64,000 bases of DNA from the NCBI GenBank assembly GCA_035540495.1, contig DATLGL010000051.1, positions 1 to 64,000 on the forward strand, read 5' to 3'. Shown here one piece after another: positions 41,821 to 49,842 of this stretch (its first letter is position 1; each line of letters opens with the position of its first letter). The DNA is from DASVEG01 sp035540495 (GTDB lineage: Bacteria; Actinomycetota; Acidimicrobiia; Acidimicrobiales; CADCTF01). The translations under genes and the position numbers were made by a program. Under the pieces are notes generated by a model. It ran no database searches. It was not told the origin of the DNA and saw only the letters and a list, made by a program, of their open reading frames with translations.

Positions 41821-42285
41821 CTACTTCGTCCCCCAGCCGACGAGCAACTCGCACGGCCCGACGAATCCGCCGTCTCCTTCGAACCGCGACAGGGCGCGCT
41901 CGATGTCGTCCCACACCGCGGGTCGTTCGTCTTCAGGCACGCCGGACAGCATCTGGTGGAGCGCGCCGAACGATTGCCGTTCGAACTGCACGCACTCGGC
42001 GGCTGAGGACAGTCGCAGCGGCGAGGGCGCGGTCTCGACGCCGACGTCGGAGAACCCTGCCCGCTGCAGCGTCTCCTCGAGCACGCCGGGTGCGCCCAGG
42101 CTGAAGGGACCCGGCTGGCCGGGGAGGGGCGGGGGCAGCTGCGCCCGTTCGCGGATGATCGACACCGGCAGCGAGAAGAACTCGTTGCGGTCGGGAGTGG
42201 AGTAGACGATCGCGGCGATGCGACCGCCGGGTCGCAGCGCAGCCTGTTGATCGGGAAGTAGATCAGTGCGACTTGGACCTTCGGC
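41821..42285 (-). pseudogene. C-terminal remnant of a methyltransferase gene, frameshifted
   Basis: The last 135 codons read DQQAALRPGGRIAAIVYSTP, SLPVSIIRERAQLPPPLPGQ, LEETLQRAGFSDVGVETA and CVQFERQSFGALHQ, the second half of a class I methyltransferase. Just upstream, in another frame, VQVALIYFP appears, which should join DQQAAL directly (family pattern LIYFPDQQAAL), so a frameshift lies near 42246. The segment expected between QQAAL and LRPGG is also shortened. The SAM-binding half is missing; the M50 gene ends 12 bp away. Confidence 0.65.
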
Positions 42286-42296
42286 TCGCGACAGCC

Positions 42297-44603
42297 CTAG
42301 GGAGCGGAGGACGTCGTGGTCGAAGGTGTCGTCGTGCTGGTGGTCGATGTCGTCGTCGACGAGCTGGTCGACGCACCGGCGTCCTGAGTGCGCGTGGTGG
42401 TCGACGTCGTCGAGGTGCTCTGCACGGAACCAGCGGGCGACGTGGTGGATGTCGACGTCGACGACTTCAACGTCGTCGACGTGGCGGTCGTGGAGTCCGC
42501 CGAGGTCGTCGTGTCGAGCCCCTCGACGAGGCCTGCGTCGACGAGCAGCGTGAGGATCTCGCGCTCGACCGTCTTGACCTGCGTGTACACGTCCTGGGTC
42601 AGGTCGAGGCCCTCGAGCCGGCGGAGCGCCGCCTCGATCTGAGCTTGCAGCTTCTCGCTCGGCATCTCCCGCAGCGTCACGACGAGCTGCACGGCGAGCG
42701 CAGCCGTCTGGCAGCTCAGGCAGCTGTCGTTCGCGGCCACGGCGATGTTGATGGGTGCGACGACGTCTTGGTGACCGATGACCGCTACGACCTGGAACGC
42801 GACGGCAACCGTGGTGCAGTTGCGACACGACGCCAGGGCGTACGCCTCGTTGGTGTTCGTCACCCGCCCGTCCTCGGTCACCCACACCAGCGCGACGGCG
42901 ACGTCGTAGACGACCGTCCCGTCCTTGTCGTTGACCGCCAGCGCCTGGTTGTCCCCGATGCCGGGCGCATCCGGAAGCTCGAACGGGAACGCGTAGCCAC
43001 GGTGGGGCCCGTCCGTGATGACGCTCATGAGCTCGCCTTCTGCGTTCTCCACGAGGAGGAGCGCAGGCAGCGAGTCGTCGCGAGGCACCAGGGCGTACCC
43101 CGTCGCGGGAACGACGCCGTCGATCGGTTGATCGCTCCACCGTCCGCGGGCAGCGAGCGTCTCGGGCGTTGCCGAAGAGCGGTCTGGCGTGGCGGCACGC
43201 GTGAACGACGTCCGCTGCATCAGCTGGGGCAGCGTTCCCCGCTCGTCGGCGGCCACCGGCTGGTACTGCCCGCTCGGCCACCACAGCCACATCAAGAGGA
43301 CGAGGATCCCGCCGAGAAGCGCGACCACACCCGCACGACCTGCCGGCCGACCGGACGTGGCGCGCCACATCTTCGTGACGGTCCGGCGTACGAGTCGAAC
43401 GAGCATGTAGCTGACGGCTGCCACCGGCAACACGAGCGCGACCGTCTGGAGCAGCCCGGCGAGCACGCCGACCACGTCGCCACGACTGAACGACTGGCTC
43501 ATCGAACTCGCCTGCTGGGCCAGCCCGTTCGCTGCGGTCGCGAGGAGTCGGGGAAACACGAGCACCGCGCCGAGGAAGAGCCAGGCCAGTAACGGAAGAA
43601 CGATCAGGACCCACGCACGCACGATCCATCGAGCCCGACGGCGCAGCGGCTGCGGCTTGCCCCAGTTGGTGGGGAGCAGGCCCAGCAGGGTCGGCTTGAC
43701 GTGTTGGAACAGGTCGGGCACGCCGACGAGATCGGAGAGGATGTGGTAGCCGTCGGCTCGGATGACCGGCGCGAGCTGGCGGAGCATCAGGAGGAGCTGC
43801 GCCGCCACGACGAGCAACAGGGTGTCGACGCGGCTGACGAACCACACGCCCGCCAGCACGACCGCCGCGAGGGCGTTGAAGTAGAGCCCGCCGAGGTCGA
43901 CCTTGAGCCGGCCCCAACGCGACAGCCGGCGGCAATCGTCGACGTCTGTGTAGAACGCAGGCCACACGATGTAGAGCCCGGCGCCCATGGCGCCCGGCCG
44001 TGCTCCGGATGCGAAGCACGCTGCCGCGTGCCCGAACTCGTGCCATCCGGCCGACAGGACCATCAGTAGGAACGCACCGAGGAGCAACGACGGGGAGTCG
44101 AACGCCTGGCGTGTGCCCGATGCGAGGCCGTGGCGGAACAGCACCCACCACGTGACGGCGACGAACGCGATCAGGGTCGGGACGACGATCGCCGACTTGA
44201 AGAGCACGGCGAACGGGGAGGTGATGCGGCGAGTCGCCTCGGGATCGGAGACGACGACCTTCCAACGCAGCGCGAGGAGGGGGATCGGCTTCGGGTGCTG
44301 CGGTGCGGATCCGTCGCCGGTGGCGAGCACCCCCAGCGGCTCGAGCTTCTCCAACAGTGAGATGACGTTGTCGACGGAGACGTTCCTGCCGGTGCGGTCG
44401 CTGAGGGCGTCTGCGATGTCGTCGACCGTGCGCGAGCCGTCGACCAGCTCGACGAGCTGGTAGAGCAGCGGCGTCAGCTGGACGATCTGGCCGTCGGCTC
44501 GCCGGACGATGCTCCGGGACTCGGCGTACCCCGAGTCCTGGAGCTCGCCCAGCAGCTCGACTCCCGGCGCGCGCATCGGCGCGCCGGCGTCGACGAACGT
44601 CAT
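42297..44603 (-). CDS. Membrane M50 metallopeptidase with PqqD/RRE-like domain and cysteine-motif C-terminal domain
   Basis: A 768-residue protein. Residues 20-95 look like a PqqD-type winged helix (LTPLLYQLVELVDGSRTVDD), the RiPP recognition fold. Membrane helices start near 137. The site-2-protease zinc motif HEFGH is at 188-192 and the second-site DGYHILSD at 284-291 replaces the usual LDG motif. A middle region of about 200 residues is extracytoplasmic. The C-terminal domain has CRNC (593-596), VAPINIAVAAN (615-625) and CLSC (628-631), then a helix and a 71-residue Ser/Thr tail. It starts 6 bp after the repeat protein, probably its substrate or partner. Confidence 0.85.
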   Translation of the reverse strand: MTFVDAGAPMRAPGVELLGELQDSGYAESRSIVRRADGQIVQLTPLLYQLVELVDGSRTVDDIADALSDRTGRNVSVDNVISLLEKLEPLGVLATGDGSAPQHPKPIPLLALRWKVVVSDPEATRRITSPFAVLFKSAIVVPTLIAFVAVTWWVLFRHGLASGTRQAFDSPSLLLGAFLLMVLSAGWHEFGHAAACFASGARPGAMGAGLYIVWPAFYTDVDDCRRLSRWGRLKVDLGGLYFNALAAVVLAGVWFVSRVDTLLLVVAAQLLLMLRQLAPVIRADGYHILSDLVGVPDLFQHVKPTLLGLLPTNWGKPQPLRRRARWIVRAWVLIVLPLLAWLFLGAVLVFPRLLATAANGLAQQASSMSQSFSRGDVVGVLAGLLQTVALVLPVAAVSYMLVRLVRRTVTKMWRATSGRPAGRAGVVALLGGILVLLMWLWWPSGQYQPVAADERGTLPQLMQRTSFTRAATPDRSSATPETLAARGRWSDQPIDGVVPATGYALVPRDDSLPALLLVENAEGELMSVITDGPHRGYAFPFELPDAPGIGDNQALAVNDKDGTVVYDVAVALVWVTEDGRVTNTNEAYALASCRNCTTVAVAFQVVAVIGHQDVVAPINIAVAANDSCLSCQTAALAVQLVVTLREMPSEKLQAQIEAALRRLEGLDLTQDVYTQVKTVEREILTLLVDAGLVEGLDTTTSADSTTATSTTLKSSTSTSTTSPAGSVQSTSTTSTTTRTQDAGASTSSSTTTSTTSTTTPSTTTSSAP

Positions 44604-44609
44604 CTGCGG

Positions 44610-45284
44610 TTACTGCGTGATCTGCGAGTTCTGGTCGGCCGTGGCCTCGGCGGTCACGCCGTCGAGGTCCTGGTTGATGATCGCGGTCTGCTGCGCGACG
44701 GCCGTGGCGGACGAGTCGATCGATGCGATGTTCGCCGCGACGCCGGCGTTGATCGGTGCTGCGATGTTCGCGTTCGCGGCGACGGCACCAGCGATCGGTG
44801 CAGCAGCATCCAGATCGGCGTCGACGTCGACGTTGACGTTGAGCAGGTCACCCGTTCCGCCGAGGAGGCCAGTGGCGGTGTCGGTGACGCCGCCCGTCGT
44901 GGGCGTCGTGGTCGTGGTGGCGGTGTCGCCGGTGGCCGGGGCAGTCGTCGTGCCGTCGTCGATGGTGTCGTTGCCCTGGTCGATCACCGAGTCCTGCGGT
45001 GCGGTGGCGATAGCGTCGCCCGACTGCGTCTGGTTGATCATGACCGCCTGGTCGGCGAGCGCCCCGGACTCGGAGCCGAACGACAGGATGTTCGCCGACG
45101 CCGCTGCATTGATCGGCGCGGCGACGTTCAGGTTCGCGGCGACCGCGAGATCGATCGGCGCAGCGAGATCCAACGCCAGGTCGACGTCCGCGTTCAGATC
45201 GAGCAGCGACATTACCTCCTTGGACGGAAGGGCGACGGCGGACTCTGCATCGAGTTCCTCGGGGGACAGACCCTCTTCAGTCAT
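44610..45284 (-). CDS. Acidic duplicated-domain protein, candidate substrate of the adjacent M50 peptidase
   Basis: 224 residues from ATG 45284 with ribosome-binding site gaggagagaac. The N terminus MTEEGLSPEELDAESAVALP with SKEVMSLLDL looks like a RiPP-type leader: acidic, then an LPxKEVMSLLD motif that recurs in small actinobacterial precursors. Two homologous halves follow, residues 41-85 and 161-205, each with APIxxAVAAN twice and S..S.A.A.A.Q.xxINQ after it. Between them lies a Thr/Asp-rich linker (TTTTTTPTTGG). There is no Sec signal and no cysteine. Acidic, Ala/Asp-rich and beta-helix-like in periodicity. Function unknown. Confidence 0.75.
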   Translation of the reverse strand: MTEEGLSPEELDAESAVALPSKEVMSLLDLNADVDLALDLAAPIDLAVAANLNVAAPINAAASANILSFGSESGALADQAVMINQTQSGDAIATAPQDSVIDQGNDTIDDGTTTAPATGDTATTTTTPTTGGVTDTATGLLGGTGDLLNVNVDVDADLDAAAPIAGAVAANANIAAPINAGVAANIASIDSSATAVAQQTAIINQDLDGVTAEATADQNSQITQ

Positions 45285-45296
45285 GTTCTCTCCTCG

Positions 45297-45626
45297 TCAG
45301 TGCGAAGTACGCGCTACGTACCGCACAGGACGAATCCCGAAACTCGCCCACAAGCGTCGGCGACGTCGAAGGAGTACACGACGTCCCGTAGCCGGAAGAT
45401 GCCGCCCGGTCGCGGCATCGATCGTGAACTGCCGCGTCCCGCACCCGAGGTCGACCACGACGGACGATCCGCCGATGCCGAACCCACGAATGACGTCGAC
45501 CTCCTCGTCGGCCCGCGAGTCCATCTTGCGGTCGTAGCGCGCCACGTGCTCGGCGTCGAGGTTCTCGCGTCCGACGTTCGCCAGCTCGTCGAGCAACCAC
45601 CCCGGACGTTGCGTTCCCCCGCTCAC
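45297..45626 (-). pseudogene. Decayed methyltransferase gene with internal deletion
   Basis: From GTG 45626 the frame reads LLDELANVGRENLDAEHVAR, then SSVVVDLGCGTRQFTIDA, a SAM-binding motif I with TGCGTR in place of GxGTGQ. Right after it, in another frame, RPGGIFRLRDVVYSFDVADA appears, which belongs about 80 residues later in this methyltransferase family. The intervening half and the C terminus are missing. The protein is of a different methyltransferase type from the remnant at 41821. Confidence 0.6.
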
Positions 45627-45649
45627 GGCGGTGATGCTGCCACGACCGT

Positions 45650-46447
45650 TCAGTCGCAGACGCAGAACGGATGCCCGGAGGGGTCAGCGAGCACCTGTCC
45701 GCCGCCCAGGTAGGGGAGCGCAACAGCGCCGGCACGGAGCGCCCGTTCGCGGGCGAGCGCGGCCTCGTATGGGTCGTCCGATGCCAGGTCGATGTGCACC
45801 TGTTGGGGGTGCGCCGGGTCGGGCCACCGAGGCGGCTGGTGGAGCGTGTGCTGGAACGCGAGCTTCGGTGCGCCCGGCCGCGGCGCGTCGAGCACCACCA
45901 GCTCCGGCGTGTCGACTTCGACCGCGTCCGACTCGAACAGCACGGAGTAGAACGCGGCGAGAGCTCGCGGGCTGAAGCAGTCGAACACGATGCGATCCAC
46001 ACGAGGGGCCTCGCCCGCTGCGCCCGCGTAGAGGCAGAGCGGATGCCCGACCGGATCGGCGAGCACGCAGTGGCCATCGGCTTCCCGGAGCAGCGTGCCC
46101 CCAAGCTCGATGATGCCCTGCCGTGCTGCGGCGAGGTCGGGCACCACGATGTCGAGGTGAAGTTGCTGCGGGTGATCAGGATCCGGCCATCGCGGAGGTC
46201 GGTACGTGCCCGACTCCTGTTCGAAGGCGAAGTCCGGCTGACCGGGAGTCGTCGACCGAACGAGAGGGTCGACGTCGTCGCCCTCGTTCGCCGGGTAGCC
46301 GAGCGACCGGTAGTGGTCACCGCGCGAGAGGAGATCCATGTCGAGGAGGCCCGCGTAGAGGCGAGCGATGCTCCCGGCAGAGCGTCCGTATTCCTCGATC
46401 GTGGGTCCTGGCGCATCGAATACGACGTTCCCGATGCGTATCCCCAT
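45650..46447 (-). CDS. Two-domain VOC (glyoxalase-like) protein
   Basis: A 265-residue protein with two VOC domains. The first (about 5-135) has SIARLYAGLLDMDLLSRGDH and QQLHLDIVVPDLAAARQGII with VLADPVGHPLCLYAG; the second (about 145-265) has VDRIVFDCFSPRALAAFYSV, QQVHIDLASDDPYEAALARE and VLADPSGHPFCVCD. Tandem domains form one full binding cavity in a single chain. The family (PF18029-type) includes putative metalloenzymes and drug-binding proteins; function unknown. Confidence 0.88.
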   Translation of the reverse strand: MGIRIGNVVFDAPGPTIEEYGRSAGSIARLYAGLLDMDLLSRGDHYRSLGYPANEGDDVDPLVRSTTPGQPDFAFEQESGTYRPPRWPDPDHPQQLHLDIVVPDLAAARQGIIELGGTLLREADGHCVLADPVGHPLCLYAGAAGEAPRVDRIVFDCFSPRALAAFYSVLFESDAVEVDTPELVVLDAPRPGAPKLAFQHTLHQPPRWPDPAHPQQVHIDLASDDPYEAALARERALRAGAVALPYLGGGQVLADPSGHPFCVCD

Positions 46448-46468
46448 GACTCGATCTTGCCGATGTGG

Positions 46469-47452
46469 TCAGGAGTCGGCCAGCACCAAGCCGGCCGCCA
46501 GCACGACGTTGACGACCGCGGCCCGGAGCGCGTCGGCGTCGGCCTCCGGAAGGAGGTCGGCCGCGATCGACGCATCGAACACCGCTTCGAGGACGCCGGG
46601 CTCACCGCGCGAGATCGTCGCCCGAACCTTGGAAAGCACCGCACGCACCGGGTGGTTCTCGGAGAGGAACGACGCGGTCATCGTCGTGACGCCGGCGGCG
46701 ACGGCGGCGACGCCGCACCCGCCGAGCAATGTGGTGCCGAGGCCCAGGCCGTGCCACGAGTCGTGAACGGAGAAGGCGAACTCGGCCGCGTTCGGACGCG
46801 CGGCGTGGCGTATGTAGCGGCCGATGCCTACGCCGTCGCCGGCTTCCGTGACGGCCACCCAGGCGAAGTGATGGATGTAGTCGATGTCGACGAGGTAGCT
46901 GATGATCCGGCTGTTCGGCTTGAAGGCCTGGAAGAAGCGCAGGCGTAGCGTCTCGGCGGAGGCGTCTCTCATCGCCGCGTACAGCGCGTCGCGATCGGTC
47001 GGCAGGATGGGGCGTAGGAAGACGCGGCGACCATCCCGAACGTGGATCGGCACGGGCGTCACGCGCTCCGCGAGACGAGCGCTCACGATCGCCTCGACGT
47101 GATCGTGCACGCCCGGGGCGGAAAGCATCCGGTCGAACGACACCAAGTCGCCGACGAGCGCACTCAGGTCGGTGAGCGCCCGTACGGAACCGACTCGTTC
47201 CCGCCGGAGGAGCAGGCCGAGCTCACCGACGATGTCGCCGCGGCCGACGATCGCGAGCTGGCGTTCCCCGTGGGCCGTGTTGCGGACGACCTCGGCTGTA
47301 CCGCCGGTCACGAGTGCGAAGAAGGTCGACTCCTCGTCCTGCCGCATCAGGAAGTCGCCTGCGTGCACCACGGTGGGGGTGAGTGCGTGCTCGATGGCAT
47401 CGAGCTCCGCGGATGAGACGTCGGCGAACAGCGGAAGGTCGCCCAGCTCCAC
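46469..47452 (-). CDS. Cyclic-nucleotide-gated protein acetyltransferase (Pat-like)
   Basis: A 327-residue protein. Residues 1-115 form a cyclic nucleotide-binding domain: FLMRQDEESTFFALVTGGTA and the phosphate cassette GELGLLLRRERVGSVRAL. Residues 135-290 are a GNAT domain: VFLRPILPTDRDALYAAMRD, FAFSVHDSWHGLGLGTTLL for acetyl-CoA. This order is that of mycobacterial Pat (Rv0998), a cAMP-activated lysine acetyltransferase that controls acyl-CoA synthetases. The C-terminal residues form a final helix. The same role is likely; targets are not encoded here. Confidence 0.88.
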   Translation of the reverse strand: MELGDLPLFADVSSAELDAIEHALTPTVVHAGDFLMRQDEESTFFALVTGGTAEVVRNTAHGERQLAIVGRGDIVGELGLLLRRERVGSVRALTDLSALVGDLVSFDRMLSAPGVHDHVEAIVSARLAERVTPVPIHVRDGRRVFLRPILPTDRDALYAAMRDASAETLRLRFFQAFKPNSRIISYLVDIDYIHHFAWVAVTEAGDGVGIGRYIRHAARPNAAEFAFSVHDSWHGLGLGTTLLGGCGVAAVAAGVTTMTASFLSENHPVRAVLSKVRATISRGEPGVLEAVFDASIAADLLPEADADALRAAVVNVVLAAGLVLADS

Positions 47453-47505
47453 CCGTCGATCATCGCGGACGAGCGCGCTCGATCGCGACGCGCGAACGTC
47501 TGCTG

Positions 47506-47862
47506 GTGGATCTCAACCACCTCAACCTCCGCGTACGCGATGCCGCCGCGTGTCGCGACTTCTACGTCAGCCACTTCGGGTTCGCGCTCGCGTTCGAGGC
47601 CGAGGGCGGCTACTTCATGCGCAACGACGAGGGCTTCCTGCTGGCGGTGGCGCCGGCGGATCCGCACCAGTCGCTTCCGCCCGGGTTCCACGTCGGCTTC
47701 AGTCTCGGTTCGCCCGACGAGGTGGCACGAATGCGCGACGCGCTGGCGCGCGATGCCGTCGACGTGCGCGAACTCGAGGACTACCGCCCTGGTGAGGACT
47801 ACGTCACCTTCCGATGCTTCGACCCCGACGGCACGGAGATCGAGGTGTTCTGGGAGGGCTGA
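47506..47862 (+). CDS. VOC-family protein
   Basis: 118 residues from GTG 47506 (VDLNHLNLRVRDAAACRDFY). HFGFALAFEAEGGYFMRNDE, LPPGFHVGFSLGSPDEVARM and the ending FRCFDPDGTEIEVFWEG are the typical glyoxalase/bleomycin resistance-like fold, with probable metal ligands His4, His57 and a glutamate near the C terminus. In-frame starts back to 47383 would overlap the divergent Pat-like gene. Substrate unknown. Confidence 0.85.
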   Translation: MDLNHLNLRVRDAAACRDFYVSHFGFALAFEAEGGYFMRNDEGFLLAVAPADPHQSLPPGFHVGFSLGSPDEVARMRDALARDAVDVRELEDYRPGEDYVTFRCFDPDGTEIEVFWEG

Positions 47863-47865
47863 GCC

Positions 47866-48717
47866 TCAACCCCCGAGCAGGCGCTGCTTCTGCAGCGCGA
47901 ACTCCTCATCGGTGAGGATGCCCTCGTCGCGAAGCTCCGCCAACTTCCGAAGCTGGTCGGCGATGTCGACAGAACCCGGACCAGCAGGGGCGGCACCTGC
48001 CGCCTGCCCGCCGAACATCGAGCCGCTGTGCTGGACGTACTGCGTCTGGGTGAGCATCTGCTTCTTCGCCCGCGCCTCGCTGACGAGCGGATTGACGAGG
48101 TCGCGCACGCCGTAGGGGTCTTCGATGTTGTCGAGGACGAGCTCGGCCAGGCCGCTGTACGTCGCCTGGTCGAGGTGCAGCACGACGTCGCCGATGTTCT
48201 TGCCTGACTGCATCATGTTCTGGCGGACGTCGACATCGTTCACCGCCCAGAGCGGCACCTGCTCGGACGTGGTGCCCAGAACTCCGGAGTCGACGTACAC
48301 CTTGTCGTGGGTGATCCGGTAGCGCACCGATGCGATGCCGACGGCGGAGGTGCCGATCGACTTCTTCTCGCCGGTCCACACGACGTTCGGGTCGTTCGCG
48401 GCTGCCGCGGCGCGTGCGGCTTGCTGCTCGGCCGCGAAGGTCTTGCCCTTCTCGGCGAGCTCCTTCCCCTGCACGGCGGCTTGCTGGGCTGCAGCTTTCA
48501 GGCGGTCCTTCCACGATCCTCCGGCACCGCCGGCCGCAGCAGCGCCGGGTGCGGGCGGAGGGGGCGGGGGAGCAGCGGGATCGTTTGGGACCGGCTCGTC
48601 GGTGCTGGTGACGCCGGCGTCGGACACGTGCTGCGTCCACGCCGAGCCGTCCCAATACCGAAGCTCGTGACGCCCGAAGGGGTCCTGCTTCCAACCTGCC
48701 TGCTCCGCCTGAGTCAT
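47866..48717 (-). CDS. DUF2510 / PH-like / SHOCT domain protein
   Basis: A 283-residue protein. The N-terminal DUF2510 motif is GWKQDPFGRHELRYWDGSAW; then a Pro/Ala linker (PAAPPPPPPAPGAAAA) and a helical stretch; then a PH-like domain of about 100 residues beginning VVWTGEKKSIGTSAVGIASV, with VPLWAVNDVDVRQNMMQSGK; and finally a SHOCT motif DIADQLRKLAELRDEGILTD with EEFALQKQRLL. All are actinobacterial modules of unknown biochemistry, thought to mediate oligomerisation or membrane association. No signal peptide. Confidence 0.88.
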   Translation of the reverse strand: MTQAEQAGWKQDPFGRHELRYWDGSAWTQHVSDAGVTSTDEPVPNDPAAPPPPPPAPGAAAAGGAGGSWKDRLKAAAQQAAVQGKELAEKGKTFAAEQQAARAAAAANDPNVVWTGEKKSIGTSAVGIASVRYRITHDKVYVDSGVLGTTSEQVPLWAVNDVDVRQNMMQSGKNIGDVVLHLDQATYSGLAELVLDNIEDPYGVRDLVNPLVSEARAKKQMLTQTQYVQHSGSMFGGQAAGAAPAGPGSVDIADQLRKLAELRDEGILTDEEFALQKQRLLGG

Positions 48718-48779
48718 GAGCCCAAGTTTGGACGACCGCCGTGCGGTTCCGTGCGAACCGGGTCGGGTACGACCGCGGC

Positions 48780-48917
48780 ATGGCCATCACGCTGTTCGTG
48801 CTGCTGGTGATCGCAGGCATCGGGTTCTTCCTGTGGCGGATGCAGGCGAACCGGCCGGCTTCGGGAGACACCCCCGTCGTCGGCGGGAAGCGCCCGCCCC
48901 GCCCGGGCGAGCGCTGA
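48780..48917 (+). CDS. Small single-helix membrane protein, 45 residues
   Basis: From ATG 48780 to TGA 48917 the frame reads MAITLFVLLVIAGIGFFLW followed by RMQANRPASGDTPVVGGKRP and PRPGER. One perfect transmembrane helix and a basic, proline-rich cytosolic tail are typical of small bacterial membrane proteins. It fills the gap between two genes, and its stop is 9 bp before the convergent stop at 48927. Function unknown; it may be missed by standard gene callers because of its size. Confidence 0.55.
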   Translation: MAITLFVLLVIAGIGFFLWRMQANRPASGDTPVVGGKRPPRPGER

Positions 48918-48926
48918 CCGGGGCTT

Positions 48927-49736
48927 CTAGATGTCCCTGATCCGGTAGCGGTACCAGAGCTCGGCCGACACGCGCCCGAGGGCGATCATCGCCAAGATGC
49001 TCGCCGCCACCACCGGCGATGCGTGATCGGGCACTGGCACGGAGGCCGGGACCTCTCCCTCCCGGGTGCGCAGCTCGAACGGCGTCACGCGTGCTTGCGG
49101 CCTCTGCGTCGCGCCCGGCGCAGGCCGGGCGGCGCGAGTCGCCCGCGACCGTGCCGCCGACGGCTGCGCGGGCGGCGATGCCGCCGCGGCCTGACCGGAC
49201 GCGGCCGGGCTGCGGCTCGCTGCGTTGGCGGCGCCCACCGTCGGGGCGGAGGGGGATCGAGTGGAGGCGGCGCGGACGGTGTCGTCGTCGAACACGGTGA
49301 TGTACGCCTCGTCGATGACATGACTGGGCCCGGTGTCGCCGGTGAGCCGCAACACGAACATCTCCGTCGGCTCCTCGACCGAGTCGTCGACGATGAACAC
49401 CACGATCGTCGCCACGGTCTCGCCGACGTCGAGCCGCACCCTCGTCGAGAGCGGCGAGTAGTCGTCACCAGCGGTCGCCGAGCGGTCGATGCTCACCACG
49501 GCGGCCTCGGCGCTCTGGAGCGACGACACCGCAGGGCGCACGATCCTGACGACGACGCGGCCTGCGTGCTCGTGCACGTCGATGCGCCGGGACTCGAACT
49601 GCAGCTCGTCACCCGGAGCGGCTGCAGCAGGCGCGCCGCCGTGCCATCCGACGAACGTGGCGACGACCAGCACGACCGCGGCCGCGGTGCGCGCGAGGCA
49701 GCGGCTGCCGTTCGTCCGCCTGCTCCGTCGTCTCAC
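48927..49736 (-). CDS. Membrane-anchored Calx-beta domain protein
   Basis: A 269-residue protein with an N-terminal signal (TAAAVVLVVATFVGWHGGAP, AAAA), then a Calx-beta-like domain at about 42-150 (SATAGDDYSPLSTRVRLDVG, ETVATIVVFIVDDSVEEPTE and YITVFDDDTV), a disordered Ala/Pro/Arg linker of about 90 residues, and a C-terminal hydrophobic helix (PVVAASILAMIALGRVSAEL). Calx-beta domains bind calcium in exchangers and bacterial adhesins; the DDDS and EEPTE acidic clusters are kept. Probably an outward-facing, membrane-tethered adhesion domain. Confidence 0.8.
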   Translation of the reverse strand: MRRRSRRTNGSRCLARTAAAVVLVVATFVGWHGGAPAAAAPGDELQFESRRIDVHEHAGRVVVRIVRPAVSSLQSAEAAVVSIDRSATAGDDYSPLSTRVRLDVGETVATIVVFIVDDSVEEPTEMFVLRLTGDTGPSHVIDEAYITVFDDDTVRAASTRSPSAPTVGAANAASRSPAASGQAAAASPPAQPSAARSRATRAARPAPGATQRPQARVTPFELRTREGEVPASVPVPDHASPVVAASILAMIALGRVSAELWYRYRIRDI

Positions 49737-49842
49737 GTGCGTGCGCTACCCCCAGCGGCCCGGGCGACCACCCCCGGCCACCTCTCAGTTCGACGGCACA
49801 GTGGTCGACTCCTTGCGCGGCCGAGCCCGTAGCGTGCCGGAC

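Noticed and set aside
42300..42510. Low-complexity gtcgtcgacg repeats as a possible regulatory or origin region
   Set aside because: The repeats encode the Ser/Thr-rich C-terminal tail of the M50 peptidase in its reading frame, so coding explains them.
41821..45626. One methyltransferase gene split by insertion of the repeat-protein/peptidase module
   Set aside because: Both flanking remnants contain their own RPGG strand (RPGGRIAAIVYS and RPGGIFRLRDVV) with different neighbours, so they are two different methyltransferases.
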